DNA from: Sphingomonas sp. CCH10-B3
GTDB taxonomy: Bacteria; Pseudomonadota; Alphaproteobacteria; Sphingomonadales; Sphingomonadaceae
Assembly (NCBI RefSeq): GCF_001556185.1
Contig: NZ_LSIJ01000058.1
Coordinates: 1-64,000, forward strand
Reading direction: 5' to 3'
Length of the DNA stretch: 64,000 nt
Below are positions 17,399 through 26,400 of the stretch, in pieces. The notes under the pieces are model-generated. The model was not told the DNA's origin. It did no database searches and saw only the letters and a program-made list of their open reading frames with translations. Position 1 is the first letter of the stretch. Every line of letters starts with the position of its first letter. The translations under genes and the position numbers were made by a program.

Positions 17399-17537
17399 GC
17401 CGCCGGTCTTTCGGATCGTCCTTGCGACTATCGTCCGGGGCGGGACCTTCGTGATCGAGCGCAGGTCGGCGCAGCAGGATGATCGCCGCGATCATCATCA
17501 GCAAATGGCTGAGCCCCAGCGCGAAATTGTCGATCAT
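17391..17537 (-). CDS. Small single-helix membrane protein, unknown
   Basis: A 48-residue frame (MIDNFALGLSHLLMMIAAIILL, then a charged tail ending KDDPKDRRRA) with one membrane helix at about residues 5-22. Its stop overlaps the GTG start of the O-ligase by 8 bases, so it may be the first gene of the ligase-acyltransferase operon and may couple translation. No strong ribosome site precedes the ATG, which lowers confidence. The promoter region is shared with the divergent glycosyltransferase at 17656. Confidence 0.5.
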   Translation of the reverse strand: MIDNFALGLSHLLMMIAAIILLRRPALDHEGPAPDDSRKDDPKDRRRA

Positions 17538-17655
17538 GGCTTTGTTCGTCGCCTGCGCCTGTCGCCTGCGGACGGCAATCGTCGCGCGCCCTTTTTGTGG
17601 CATAGCCCCACCGGGTTGACGCGGCGTTAAACACTCGCGTGGCAAGGCGCTGGCC

Positions 17656-18897
17656 ATGCGGATCCTGCATATTCTCGACCATGGCCTGCCGCTCCACAGC
17701 GGCTATACCTTTCGCACGCGCGCGATCCTGAAAGCCCAGATGGCGCGCGGGTGGCAGGTCGCCGCCGTCACCGGCCCGCGCCACGGCGAAGCGCCGACGC
17801 GCGCGGAAACCGTCGACAGCATCGATTTCCACCGCACGGCGCCGACGCCCGCCGCGCCGCCACCGTTCGGCGAATGGCGCGAAGTGCGCGCCTTTGCCGA
17901 ACGTATCGGCGAGGTGATCGATGCGTTCCGTCCCGACGTGCTCCACGCGCATTCGCCGGTGCTCGACGCGCTGGCAGCGCTCATCGCACGTCGTCGCTCG
18001 CGCCTGCCGCTGGTCTATGAAATCCGAGCCTTCTGGGAAGATGCCGCGGTCGGCAACGGCACCGGCACCGAAGGATCGCTGCGCTACCGCGCGACGCGCC
18101 TGCTCGAAAGCTGGGCAGTACGCCGCGCCGATGCGGTCGCTGTCATCTGCGAAGGATTGCGCAGCGACCTGATCGCGCGCGGCATCGATCCGGCAAAGAT
18201 CATGGTGTCGCCCAACGGCGTCGACCTGACCCTCTTTGGTGAGCCTGCGCCCTATGACGCCGCGCTTGCCGATCGGCTGGGCGTTGCCGGGGGCGATGTC
18301 GTGGGTTTCATCGGCAGCTTCTACGCCTATGAAGGGCTCGACGACCTGATCGCGGCGATGCCCGCGCTGGTCGCGGCACGCCCGCGCGCGCAACTTGTGC
18401 TGGTCGGCGGTGGGCCGTGCGAGGAGGCACTGCGCGCGCAGGCCGCAGCGTCACCGGTCGCAGGGCATATCCACTTCGTCGGCCGCGTGCCGCACCAGCA
18501 GGTCGAGAGCTATTACAGCATCGTCGACGTGCTCGCATACCCGCGCAAGAAGATGCGGCTGACCGATCTCGTCACGCCCCTCAAGCCGCTCGAGGCGATG
18601 GCGCAAGGGCGGCTGGTCGCAGCATCCGATGTCGGCGGCCACCGCGAGCTGATCGACGACGGCGTCACCGGCACGCTGTTCGCGCCCGATGATCCGCCAG
18701 CGATTGCAGCGGCGCTGGCGGGCCTGTTCGCGGATCGTGACGGCTGGGAAGCGCGTCGCGCACGCGGCCGGGCTTTTGTCGCCGCCGAGCGAAATTGGGC
18801 AATCAATGTCGGGCGTTACGAGCCTGTTTACCAAAAGCTAACCGAAAGCGCCGATAGGTTGAAGCCATGGTCTCGTCCCTCCGCCGCTCGCGCCTGA
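17656..18897 (+). CDS. Glycosyltransferase family 4, exosortase A system-associated
   Basis: A 413-residue GT-B transferase that uses nucleotide sugars in exopolysaccharide assembly. The N-terminal MRILHILDHGLPLHSGYTFRT and the central FWEDAAVGNGTGTEGSLRY are hallmarks of the glycosyltransferase subfamily found beside exosortase A. The donor-binding end shows VSPNGVDLTLFGEP, FIGSFYAYEGLDDLI and the EX7E-type TPLKPLEAMAQGRLV. It is divergent from the O-ligase operon, 118 bases apart. The last 31 bases overlap the next gene. Confidence 0.88.
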   Translation: MRILHILDHGLPLHSGYTFRTRAILKAQMARGWQVAAVTGPRHGEAPTRAETVDSIDFHRTAPTPAAPPPFGEWREVRAFAERIGEVIDAFRPDVLHAHSPVLDALAALIARRRSRLPLVYEIRAFWEDAAVGNGTGTEGSLRYRATRLLESWAVRRADAVAVICEGLRSDLIARGIDPAKIMVSPNGVDLTLFGEPAPYDAALADRLGVAGGDVVGFIGSFYAYEGLDDLIAAMPALVAARPRAQLVLVGGGPCEEALRAQAAASPVAGHIHFVGRVPHQQVESYYSIVDVLAYPRKKMRLTDLVTPLKPLEAMAQGRLVAASDVGGHRELIDDGVTGTLFAPDDPPAIAAALAGLFADRDGWEARRARGRAFVAAERNWAINVGRYEPVYQKLTESADRLKPWSRPSAARA

Positions 18898-19664
18898 CGC
18901 TGCCTGTTGCGTCCACCGCCGCCGTCACCCTTGGGCTGGCAACCGCAATCGGCTTCGCGCTGATCCAGGACACGATGCTCGACCGGTTGGTGATGGCAAG
19001 CGGCCTGCCCGCTGTGATGGCCGCGGCCGAGCCGCCCTTGGGATTTACGGCCAGAGCCGTGCTGATCACGCTGGGTGGTGGCCTCATGGGGATGCTGGCC
19101 TGGTTCGCGCTGTCGCCGCTGCTCGGTGGCAAGCGCTTCACATTGCGATTCCCGGGTGCGGGGCGCGAGGAAGTCAATGCCCCTCCGGTGCTCCGTCGCG
19201 GTGATGCCCATCCCGATGCGCCGCCGCGTGCGCCGCTGTTTGCGAATCGGGACCTCGGCACGCCGTTCCTCGATGTCCATGCGCGCATGGTTGCAGGGCC
19301 GCTCGACGAGCCGGCCAGTCCGATGCCGGACGTCGAACGCGCGGTGCCCGACGATCTCGACCTGCCACTGTCGGCATTCGATCCCGCCGCCTTTGCCGCC
19401 GCCAGCCGCGAGCCGGCGCCGCTGCCGCGCTTTGCGCCGGGCGAGCGCATCGAGACTTTCGAACTGACGCCGATCGTGCGCGGTCGCCCCGATGCCGACC
19501 CGGTCGTGGCACCGCCCCGGCCCGCAGCGCGCGATACCGAAGCAACGATTACCGCGCTGCTCGAGCGGCTCGAACGTGGTGTTTCCACTCGCACCGACCG
19601 CGCGTCGCGGGTCAGCGCTGATGGGGCGATGAACTCGCTGCGCCGCTTCGCTTCGGGCAATTAA
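18867..19664 (+). CDS. Hypothetical membrane protein with long cytoplasmic tail
   Basis: A 265-residue protein with two membrane helices, about residues 12-32 (PVASTAAVTLGLATAIGFALI) and 65-87 (VLITLGGGLMGMLAWFALSPLL). A Pro-, Asp- and Arg-rich region of roughly 175 residues follows. It ends in a short helical part, ATITALLERLERGVSTRTDR, that could mediate oligomerisation. It overlaps the glycosyltransferase by 31 bases on the same strand, so the two are probably co-expressed. I recognise no enzyme motif; a structural or regulatory role in the polysaccharide machinery is only a guess from position. Confidence 0.7.
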   Translation: MVSSLRRSRLTLPVASTAAVTLGLATAIGFALIQDTMLDRLVMASGLPAVMAAAEPPLGFTARAVLITLGGGLMGMLAWFALSPLLGGKRFTLRFPGAGREEVNAPPVLRRGDAHPDAPPRAPLFANRDLGTPFLDVHARMVAGPLDEPASPMPDVERAVPDDLDLPLSAFDPAAFAAASREPAPLPRFAPGERIETFELTPIVRGRPDADPVVAPPRPAARDTEATITALLERLERGVSTRTDRASRVSADGAMNSLRRFASGN

Positions 19665-19969
19665 TCCGCCTCGACGGTCAGCACTTCCAGATCGACTTCG
19701 ATGCGTTGCGGCGCGCGGCGCACCGCGGCGACCGTCAGGTCAGCGACGAGATGGCCGGGCATCGCCATATCGGCATCGCCCAGCCGAGCCAGCCAGTCGT
19801 CGAACGCGGGGCAGGGCGATCCCGCCAGCGACAGCCGGTGCCGCGCGCCCGAAAATGTTGCACTTGCCCACCGCCGCCAATCGCCTGCGGTGACATCGAT
19901 CGGGCACCCGGCTTGCGCCGCTGCGCCCATCAGGCTGCGCGTCAGCACCGCGCCGACATCGCGCGCCAT
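19661..19969 (-). CDS. Hypothetical protein
   Basis: A 102-residue soluble protein starting MARDVGAVLTRSLMGAAAQAG and rich in Trp and Ala in its middle (DWRRWASATFSGARHRLSLAG). There is no signal or membrane segment and no motif I recognise. The ATG at 19969 shares one base with the upstream stop (TGATG), so it is coupled to the small helix-turn-helix gene at 19969-20142. Its own stop overlaps the convergent membrane-protein gene by 4 bases. The tight coupling suggests that it works with the DNA-binding protein. Confidence 0.65.
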   Translation of the reverse strand: MARDVGAVLTRSLMGAAAQAGCPIDVTAGDWRRWASATFSGARHRLSLAGSPCPAFDDWLARLGDADMAMPGHLVADLTVAAVRRAPQRIEVDLEVLTVEAD

Positions 19970-20142
19970 CACGCCTGCCTCGCCAGAAAGGCCGTGATCC
20001 GCGCGATCGTCGCCGGGCGCGGCGTGCGTCCACGGCGAAGGTCACGCACAAGACTGGGATCGCCGACCGCGAGTCGCCCGAACCGTGTCGCGCTCATGCC
20101 GCTAGCCCGCAAAAACCGATCCACTTCCACCAGCATCGTCAT
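19969..20142 (-). CDS. Small helix-turn-helix protein
   Basis: A 57-residue protein. The pattern FLRASGMSATRFGRLAVGDPSLVRDLRRGRTPRPATIARI matches the Xre/Cro helix-turn-helix, with the recognition helix around DPSLVRDLRRGR and almost nothing else. It starts at the ATG at 20142 after GGGAGCAGG. It is divergent from the S24-type repressor at 20227, and the 84 bases between them hold two CCTAC/CTAGG palindromes. A Cro-versus-repressor arrangement is conceivable, though no phage genes are nearby. Confidence 0.65.
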   Translation of the reverse strand: MTMLVEVDRFLRASGMSATRFGRLAVGDPSLVRDLRRGRTPRPATIARITAFLARQA

Positions 20143-20186
20143 CCTGCTCCCGACTCGATCAATGTTCTTGGTGTGTTCCATCATTT

Positions 20187-20218
20187 CCTACTTGTCTAGG
20201 AAAAATCCTACGACTAGG
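20187..20218. promoter_or_regulatory. Paired CCTAC...CTAGG operator-like palindromes
   Basis: CCTAC-TTGT-CTAGG lies at 20187-20200 and CCTAC-GA-CTAGG at 20207-20218, two copies of the same inverted pair with 4- and 2-base spacers. They lie between the divergent small HTH gene and the S24 repressor gene, and the second copy merges with the AGGAG ribosome site of the latter. Autoregulation by one of these two DNA-binding proteins is the simplest reading. Confidence 0.5.
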
Positions 20219-20226
20219 AGATGCGC

Positions 20227-20844
20227 ATGCAGAGCGATGATCCGCGCGCGGCGCTGGCCGCATTGGCGAGCGAGCGCGGCGTGAGCCTCGCCGCGCTATC
20301 GCGGCTGATCGGGCGCAATGCCGCCTATCTGCAGCAATTCGTCCAGCGTGGAACGCCGCGCCGTCTGGCCGAGGACGACCGTCGGCTGATCGCCGCTTAT
20401 CTCGGCATCGACGAAACGCGGCTGGGCGGCGCGGATCGCCCGCCGCCGCTGGTGCGCGTGCCGCTGATCGACGCTGCCGCCTCGGCTGGCCCGGGGGCAC
20501 TAGTCGACGATGATCGGGCGGCGGGGGGTGAGGCCATCGACCCGGCACTGCTGCGGCGACTGGGGGTGCGTGCAGAAAACCTGTCGATCATTACGGCGCG
20601 CGGCGATTCGATGCTGCCGACAATTGCCGATGGCGACGAATTGCTGGTCGATTGTGCCGATCGCACGCCCGGCGGCGACGGGCTGTTCGTTGCGCGCATC
20701 GACGGCGCGCTGGTGGTCAAGCGCCTGACGCCCGTGGCCGAGGGCATGATCGTCACCAGCGACAACCCGGCCTATCCGCCGCGCCGCGTGGCAGCCGTTG
20801 AGGTTATCGGGCGGGTTGTCCGGCTGACCCGGCGGCTGAAATAG
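20227..20844 (+). CDS. S24 family (LexA/CI-like) transcriptional repressor
   Basis: A 205-residue protein with an N-terminal helix-turn-helix (about residues 10-60, GVSLAALSRLIGRNAAYLQQF). The C-terminal S24 peptidase fold has the serine in ARGDSMLPTI and the lysine of the Ser-Lys dyad in GALVVKRLTP. Self-cleavage on DNA damage or another signal is therefore possible, although the Ala-Gly cleavage site is not certain (ASAGPG near residue 85). The ATG at 20227 is favoured over 20221 because AGGAG abuts the earlier ATG with no spacing. It is not LexA itself, since the DNA-binding part differs. Confidence 0.85.
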   Translation: MQSDDPRAALAALASERGVSLAALSRLIGRNAAYLQQFVQRGTPRRLAEDDRRLIAAYLGIDETRLGGADRPPPLVRVPLIDAAASAGPGALVDDDRAAGGEAIDPALLRRLGVRAENLSIITARGDSMLPTIADGDELLVDCADRTPGGDGLFVARIDGALVVKRLTPVAEGMIVTSDNPAYPPRRVAAVEVIGRVVRLTRRLK

Positions 20845-20847
20845 GGG

Positions 20848-21027
20848 TCAGCGCGCGCGGTCGCGTAGCCACACAGCAGTCGCCAGCGCGATCCCGGCCG
20901 CCAGCCCCAGCAGAAAGCCGAAACTGGGCTGGCCCTGCGTCGCGCCCACAAACGCACCGACGATCGCGCCAATCGCAATCAGCACACCACCGGCCATCGG
21001 CGCCGGACGCTGGGGTCGAGTTGTCAT
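20848..21027 (-). CDS. Small two-helix membrane protein
   Basis: A 59-residue protein, MTTRPQRPAPMAG followed by two hydrophobic stretches (VLIAIGAIVGAFVGATQ and SFGFLLGLAAGIALATAVWL) joined by a short GQP turn, and a basic end RDRAR. A Gly-zipper-like hairpin of this kind is common among short uncharacterised proteobacterial proteins. It starts at the ATG at 21027 and converges with the S24 gene, 3 bases away. No function is assignable. Confidence 0.6.
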   Translation of the reverse strand: MTTRPQRPAPMAGGVLIAIGAIVGAFVGATQGQPSFGFLLGLAAGIALATAVWLRDRAR

Positions 21028-21150
21028 GCCCCGCGCCCTGCCACGATCGGACGACTGGCGCCAGTCCGCCGACGACGGACAGACATGGCTTTCGCAATCT
21101 TTACCAATTGGCGTAATCCGAAGGTTGTAGGCGGTCGCGTAGACGGACGT

Positions 21151-21396
21151 ATGCACGCCGATTCCTTCGACCTTTTTCCCGATGAGCCGCGGCTCGCCTG
21201 CTACATCGCCGATCGCGCGACGCTTGAAGCGGCAGTGACGCTGATGTCAGATCACGGCCATCTCGCCGGGATCGAAGCCGCAGCACGCGCCGACGCCAGC
21301 CGGGCGCGGGGCAATGTCAACGGCTTTTGCCGCTGGCGCCAGATCGAACGGCTGATCGAGACCCTGTCGGCGCCGCGCGACGGCACGTTGCACTGA
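21151..21396 (+). CDS. Hypothetical protein
   Basis: An 81-residue soluble protein (MHADSFDLFPDEPRLACYIAD...GHLAGIEAAARADASRARGN...RWRQIERLIETL). The ATG at 21151 is chosen because the upstream frame from 21085 overlaps an apparent promoter segment (TTACCAATTGGCGTAA). The first residues DSFDLFPDEPRLA read like a short linear motif, and the rest is amphipathic helix. The next gene on the strand is tamA, 80 bases downstream. No family is recognised. Confidence 0.6.
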   Translation: MHADSFDLFPDEPRLACYIADRATLEAAVTLMSDHGHLAGIEAAARADASRARGNVNGFCRWRQIERLIETLSAPRDGTLH

Positions 21397-21476
21397 TCGA
21401 CCAAGGCGTTCGGTCGCGCGGCATCGTTGCGCGTCCGGGCCTGTTGCTGGGCGTGCCGTCCCGCTAGAGCGGGGGC

Positions 21477-23456
21477 ATGATTGGGCGCGTCGGATGGCAT
21501 AAGGGCTGCGGGCTGGCCGCGATGATCGCGGCAATCGCGGTGCCCGGCACAGCCTGCGCGCAGGAAGCGCCGCCCCAGACGCCTGCGCCAGCACCGGTGC
21601 CGCCGGCCGAATCGCCGATGCTCGATCCCGATTCGCCGCTGGCGCCGCTGCCGGAATTGGGCGTCGACTGGCCCGATCTCAGCAAGGTCGACGCCACCGC
21701 TACCGACGGCACCGCCAAGACCGACATCGCCGAACTGACCCGATATGAGTACCGTATCGAGGGGATCGAGGGGATCACCGACGCGCTGTTCCTGCAACGT
21801 TTCAACAGCCTGTCGGCGCTGAAGGCTCATGTCGGCGACCCGTCGAACGCCGCCCAGATCGATCGTCGCGCGCGCGAGGACGTGACCCTGCTCCAGACGC
21901 TGCTGCGCGGCATCGGCTATTACGACGCCCGGATCAGCACCAGCATTTCGGCCGAAAGCGGCAAGCCCCGCGTGACGCTGCTGGTCGAACCCGGCACGCA
22001 GTACAAGCTCGATACGGTTTCGACGCCCGGTCTGGCGGCAGCAGGGGAAGTGGCGCCGGCGCTGCGCGACGCGCTTGGCGTTGGCGTCGACGATCCTGTC
22101 GATGCCGACAAGATCGCTGGGGGCACCGCCGAGCTGCGCGCGCAACTCGGCGAGCGCGGTTTTCCGTTCGCAACCGTCGAGGAGCCGAGCGTCGTCATCG
22201 ACCATGCAACTGGCAAGGCAACGCTCAACGTCGCGGTCGAACCCGGCGGCGTGCGCGTTTTCGGCCGGATCGTCACCCCGCCCAACAAATTGTTCGACGC
22301 GCGCCACATCCAGCAGATCGCGCGCTTCAAGCCCGGCGAAACCTATAATGCGACGGCGCTCGACGATCTGCGCCGTGCGCTGATCCAGACCGGCATTGTC
22401 TCGTCGGCTGAGGTCAAACCCGTCGAGGGCGAAAAGCCCGGCACGGTCGATATCGCGGTTGCGCTCCAGCCCGCACCGCCGCGCACGATCGCCGGCGAAC
22501 TCGGCTATGGCACCGGCGAAGGCATCCGCGCCGAAGTCGACTGGACGCACCGCAATCTCTTCCCGCCCGAAGGCGCGCTGACGCTGCGGGGGGTAGCGGG
22601 CACGCAGGAGCAATCGGCATCGGTGATTTTCCGCCGCAACAATTTCCAGGGGCGCGACCGGGTGCTGACGGCGCAGCTGGCGGGCGCCAACATCAATCGG
22701 CCCGCCTTTCAAGCGCGCACCTTCTCGCTGTCGGGCAGCCTTGAGCGCCAGACGACAATCTTCTTTCAGAAGAAATGGACCTGGTCGCTGGGTGCCGAGC
22801 TTGCGGCCTCCGACGAGCGCGACGTCATCATCACGACGGGGGCGTCGCGGCGACGGACGTTCTTCATTGCCTCGCTGCCGACCAGCCTTTCCTATGACGG
22901 GTCGGACGATCTGCTCAATCCCACCAAGGGATTCCGGCTCGGCGGGCGGCTGTCGCCCGAATTGTCGCTGCAAGGGTCGGTGTTCGGCTATGCCCGCATC
23001 CAGTTCGATGCGAGCGCGTACAAATCGCTGGGCGAGCGGGTGGTACTTGCCGGCAGGGTGCGGCTCGGCACGATCCTCGGCGCGCCGCGCGATGCGATCG
23101 CGCCGTCGCGGCGCTTCTACGCCGGCGGCGGGGCGTCGGTGCGCGGCTATGGCTTTCAGGCGATCGGCCCGCGCGATCCCAATAATGATCCGATCGGGGG
23201 ACGCAGCCTGACCGAATTTTCGCTCGAAGCGCGCATCAAGGCGTTCGGGCCGTTCGGCATTGTGCCCTTTTTCGATGCGGGCAACATCTATACCTCGGAC
23301 CTGCCCAAGTTCAGCGACTTGCAATATGGCGCGGGCGTTGGCTTGCGCTATTATTCGAACTTCGGCCCGATCCGCATCGACGTCGGCACGCCGATCAACC
23401 CGCAGCGCGGCGATCCGCGCATTGCCGTTTACGTGTCGCTGGGGCAGGCGTTTTGA
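21477..23456 (+). CDS. tamA: Translocation and assembly module outer-membrane subunit TamA
   Basis: A 659-residue BamA-superfamily (Omp85) protein. A signal peptide (about residues 1-28, ending GTACAQ) is followed by POTRA domains (about 75-300) and a 16-strand barrel. The late GGASVRGYGFQAIGPRD carries the VRGY/F motif of the Omp85 insertion loop, and the protein ends with a phenylalanine (YVSLGQAF), as barrel substrates of the Bam complex do. With TamB it helps assemble some outer-membrane proteins or move lipids across the envelope. The TTG start of tamB overlaps its stop, so the pair is co-translated. Confidence 0.9.
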   Translation: MIGRVGWHKGCGLAAMIAAIAVPGTACAQEAPPQTPAPAPVPPAESPMLDPDSPLAPLPELGVDWPDLSKVDATATDGTAKTDIAELTRYEYRIEGIEGITDALFLQRFNSLSALKAHVGDPSNAAQIDRRAREDVTLLQTLLRGIGYYDARISTSISAESGKPRVTLLVEPGTQYKLDTVSTPGLAAAGEVAPALRDALGVGVDDPVDADKIAGGTAELRAQLGERGFPFATVEEPSVVIDHATGKATLNVAVEPGGVRVFGRIVTPPNKLFDARHIQQIARFKPGETYNATALDDLRRALIQTGIVSSAEVKPVEGEKPGTVDIAVALQPAPPRTIAGELGYGTGEGIRAEVDWTHRNLFPPEGALTLRGVAGTQEQSASVIFRRNNFQGRDRVLTAQLAGANINRPAFQARTFSLSGSLERQTTIFFQKKWTWSLGAELAASDERDVIITTGASRRRTFFIASLPTSLSYDGSDDLLNPTKGFRLGGRLSPELSLQGSVFGYARIQFDASAYKSLGERVVLAGRVRLGTILGAPRDAIAPSRRFYAGGGASVRGYGFQAIGPRDPNNDPIGGRSLTEFSLEARIKAFGPFGIVPFFDAGNIYTSDLPKFSDLQYGAGVGLRYYSNFGPIRIDVGTPINPQRGDPRIAVYVSLGQAF

Positions 23457-26400
23457 GCGAAGATACCGCGCCCCCGCCGCGTCGTGCCCCGCGCCTTTTG
23501 CGCTGGGTCGCCGTCATCGTCGCGCTGCTGCTCGCCACGGCAGCACTGGCGTTGTGGCTGGTGGATACCAGCATCGGCCACCGCTTCATCGCCGATCAGA
23601 TCGCCGCGCAGCGCCCCGCGAGCGGCCTCCGCTTTTCGGTCGGGCGGATCACCGGGTCGGTATGGTCGAAGGCGACGCTGATCGACGTGCGTGTCAGCGA
23701 TCCGAAGGGGCCAGTGCTGGCGGTGCCGCGCGCCGAACTCGACTGGCGCCCGCTGGCGTGGCTCGGCAACCGGCTCGATATCAACACCCTCGCCATTCCT
23801 GAAGCGACGCTCATCAAAGCGCCGACGCTCAATCCGGGGCAGAAGCGCGGGCCGATTCTGCCTGGGTTCGACATCCGCGTCGGCGGGCTGCGGATCGACC
23901 GGCTGGTGGTGGGCCCGCGCGTCACCGGCGCCCAGCGCGTCGGCAGAGTCGTTGCAAGTGGCGACGTTCGCAATCGCCGCGCGATGGTGCAACTCGCCGC
24001 GCGGATCGAGGGAAGCGACGACATCCGGCTGATGCTCGATGCCGCCCCCGATGCCGACCGGTTCGACATCGACCTGCGAGCAACTGGTCGAGCGAACGGG
24101 CTGCTGGCGAAGCTGAGCGGCATCGCTCGCCCGCTGGCGTTGAGCATCGCCGGCGAGGGACGCTGGGCGCGCTGGCGCGGCACCGCCAAGGGGAAGGTCG
24201 CCGGTGCCGAGGCACTTGACCTCGCGCTTGGCAATGATGCCGGGCGCTACACGCTGGCCGGTACGCTGGCGCTCGACCGCGTGGTGGGGGGCAAGGCTGC
24301 ACGGATTTTCGCGCCGCGCGTGACGGTGCAGGGCGCCGCGACGCTTGCTGCGCGCGTGCTCGACGGCAATCTGGCGCTGCGCTCGCGCGCACTGGCGGTC
24401 GACAGCTCGGGCGCGATCGATCTCGCCACCAGCAGCTATCGCAACCTGCGGACTCGCGTGCGGGTGCTCGATCCTGCCAGCGTCGTCGACCGCGCAAGCG
24501 GCCGCGCAATCGAACTGCGCGCGGTGCTCGACGGCACGTTCGACACGGCCCGGTTCGATTACCGGCTGACCGCCGACCGCGTGCAGTTCGGTGGCAAGGA
24601 AGGATTCGAAGTCGTGCGCGCAAGCGGGGGCGGGCGGCTGTCGCGCTTCCCGGTCGCTGTACCGGTGCGGCTCGAGGTCGGGCGAGTGACCGGCGTCGAC
24701 GCGATGGTCGGCGGCATCTTGCGCAACCTGTCGGCGCAAGGGATTTTGCGCGCGACGCCTGCCCTGATTACCGGCGACAACATTCCGTTCCGGTCGGACA
24801 AGCTCACTGGCACGCTCAGCCTGATCGTCGACCTGAAGGCTGGTCGCTTCGACGTCGGCCTGAGCGGCGGCCTGCGCAAATTCCTGATTCCCGGGCTGGG
24901 TGTGGTCGATGTCGCATCGAAGCTGCGGGTGGTGCCCGCGCCCGGTGGCAGGGGTGCGCTGATCACCGGCAATGCGACCGCGCAGTTCGTCCGCCTCGAC
25001 AATGAATTTTTCGCGTCGCTAGCGCATGGCCAGCCGCGCATCACCACGGCGCTGCGCCAGTCGACCGACGGCGTACTGCACTTCGACAATCTGCTGCTGA
25101 CTGCGCCAGACATCCGCATCACCGGCAATGGCTATCTGCGCCGCGACGGTAGCGTCCATTTCGAAGGCAGCGGTACGCAGCGGCAATATGGCCCGCTGGT
25201 GCTGAAGCTTGACGGAAGGCTCGAACGGCCGACGGTCGACCTCAAACTGGCGCGCCCGAACGAGGCGCTTGGTCTGCGTGACGTGACCGCGCATCTCGAT
25301 CCCACGGCGGAGGGTTTCATCTTCGCCGCCAGTGGCGGGTCGACACTCGGTGCCTTTGCCGGGCGCGGCGCGATTCTGTTGCCGAAGGGGGGCACCGCAA
25401 CCATCGCCATCGCCGCACTCGACGTGGCGGATATGCACGCGAGCGGCAGTCTGCGCGCCGTGACCGGCGGCTTCGACGGGCAGCTCGACGTCAGCGGCGC
25501 AGCGCGCGGCACGCTCGCCTTCGCGCCAGTTGGCAAGGTGCAGCGGATAGAAGCGCATCTGCAAGCGAGCAACGCCAAGGTGACCGACGCGGCGCGGTTG
25601 CGACGCGGCAAGCTCGATCTCGTCGCGCTGCTCGATCCCGATGGCGTGTCGATCGAGGCCAAGGCCGAAGGCGTCGGACTGCGTCAGGGCAGCCTTGTGC
25701 TCGGGCGGTTCAACGTCGATGCATCGCTGCGCGGCGGCACCGGCACGATCAGCGCGCAACTGCGCGGTACCCGCGGCCGCGCCTTCGATATTCGCCTCGC
25801 CGCCGATGCGAGTCCGGATCGCTACAGCGTAACGGCATCGGGCACGATCGACCGGCGTCCGATCGCGCTCGTATCGCCCGCCGTCGTGACGCGTATCGGC
25901 GACGGCTGGCGGCTCGGTGAGCTTTCGGGCGACCGGATGGCGCTGGACGCGACGCTCGCGCGGATGCCGCTGTCGGTGCTCGACATCGGTTATCCCGGGC
26001 TGGGGCTTTCCGGCAGTGCCTCGGGCAAGCTCGCCTTTGCGCAAAGCGGCGATGCCGCGCCGACCGGGCGGATCGACATGACGGTCAAGGGTCTCAGCCG
26101 TTCGGGCCTTGTGCTGACTTCGCAGCCGGTCGACATGGGGCTCGCCGGAGTGCTGGGTGCCGACAGCCTCGCCTTGCGGGCGATCATGGCATCGGGCGGC
26201 AAGACGATCGGCCGCGCGCAGGCACGTCTGTCGCCACTGGGTCAGGGTGATCTGGTCAAGCGGCTCGCCAACGCCGGGTTGTTCGCGCAGGTGCGCTACG
26301 ACGGCCCCGCCGATACGCTTTGGCGGCTGACGGGGATCGAGCTGTTCGATCTGTCAGGCCCCGTTGCGATCGGCGCCGACCTGACCGGTCGCGTCAACGA

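Noticed and set aside
20000..21000. Prophage immunity region around the S24 and HTH genes
   Set aside because: No integrase, capsid, lysis or replication genes and no attachment repeats are near; the genes are flanked by ordinary chromosomal ones.
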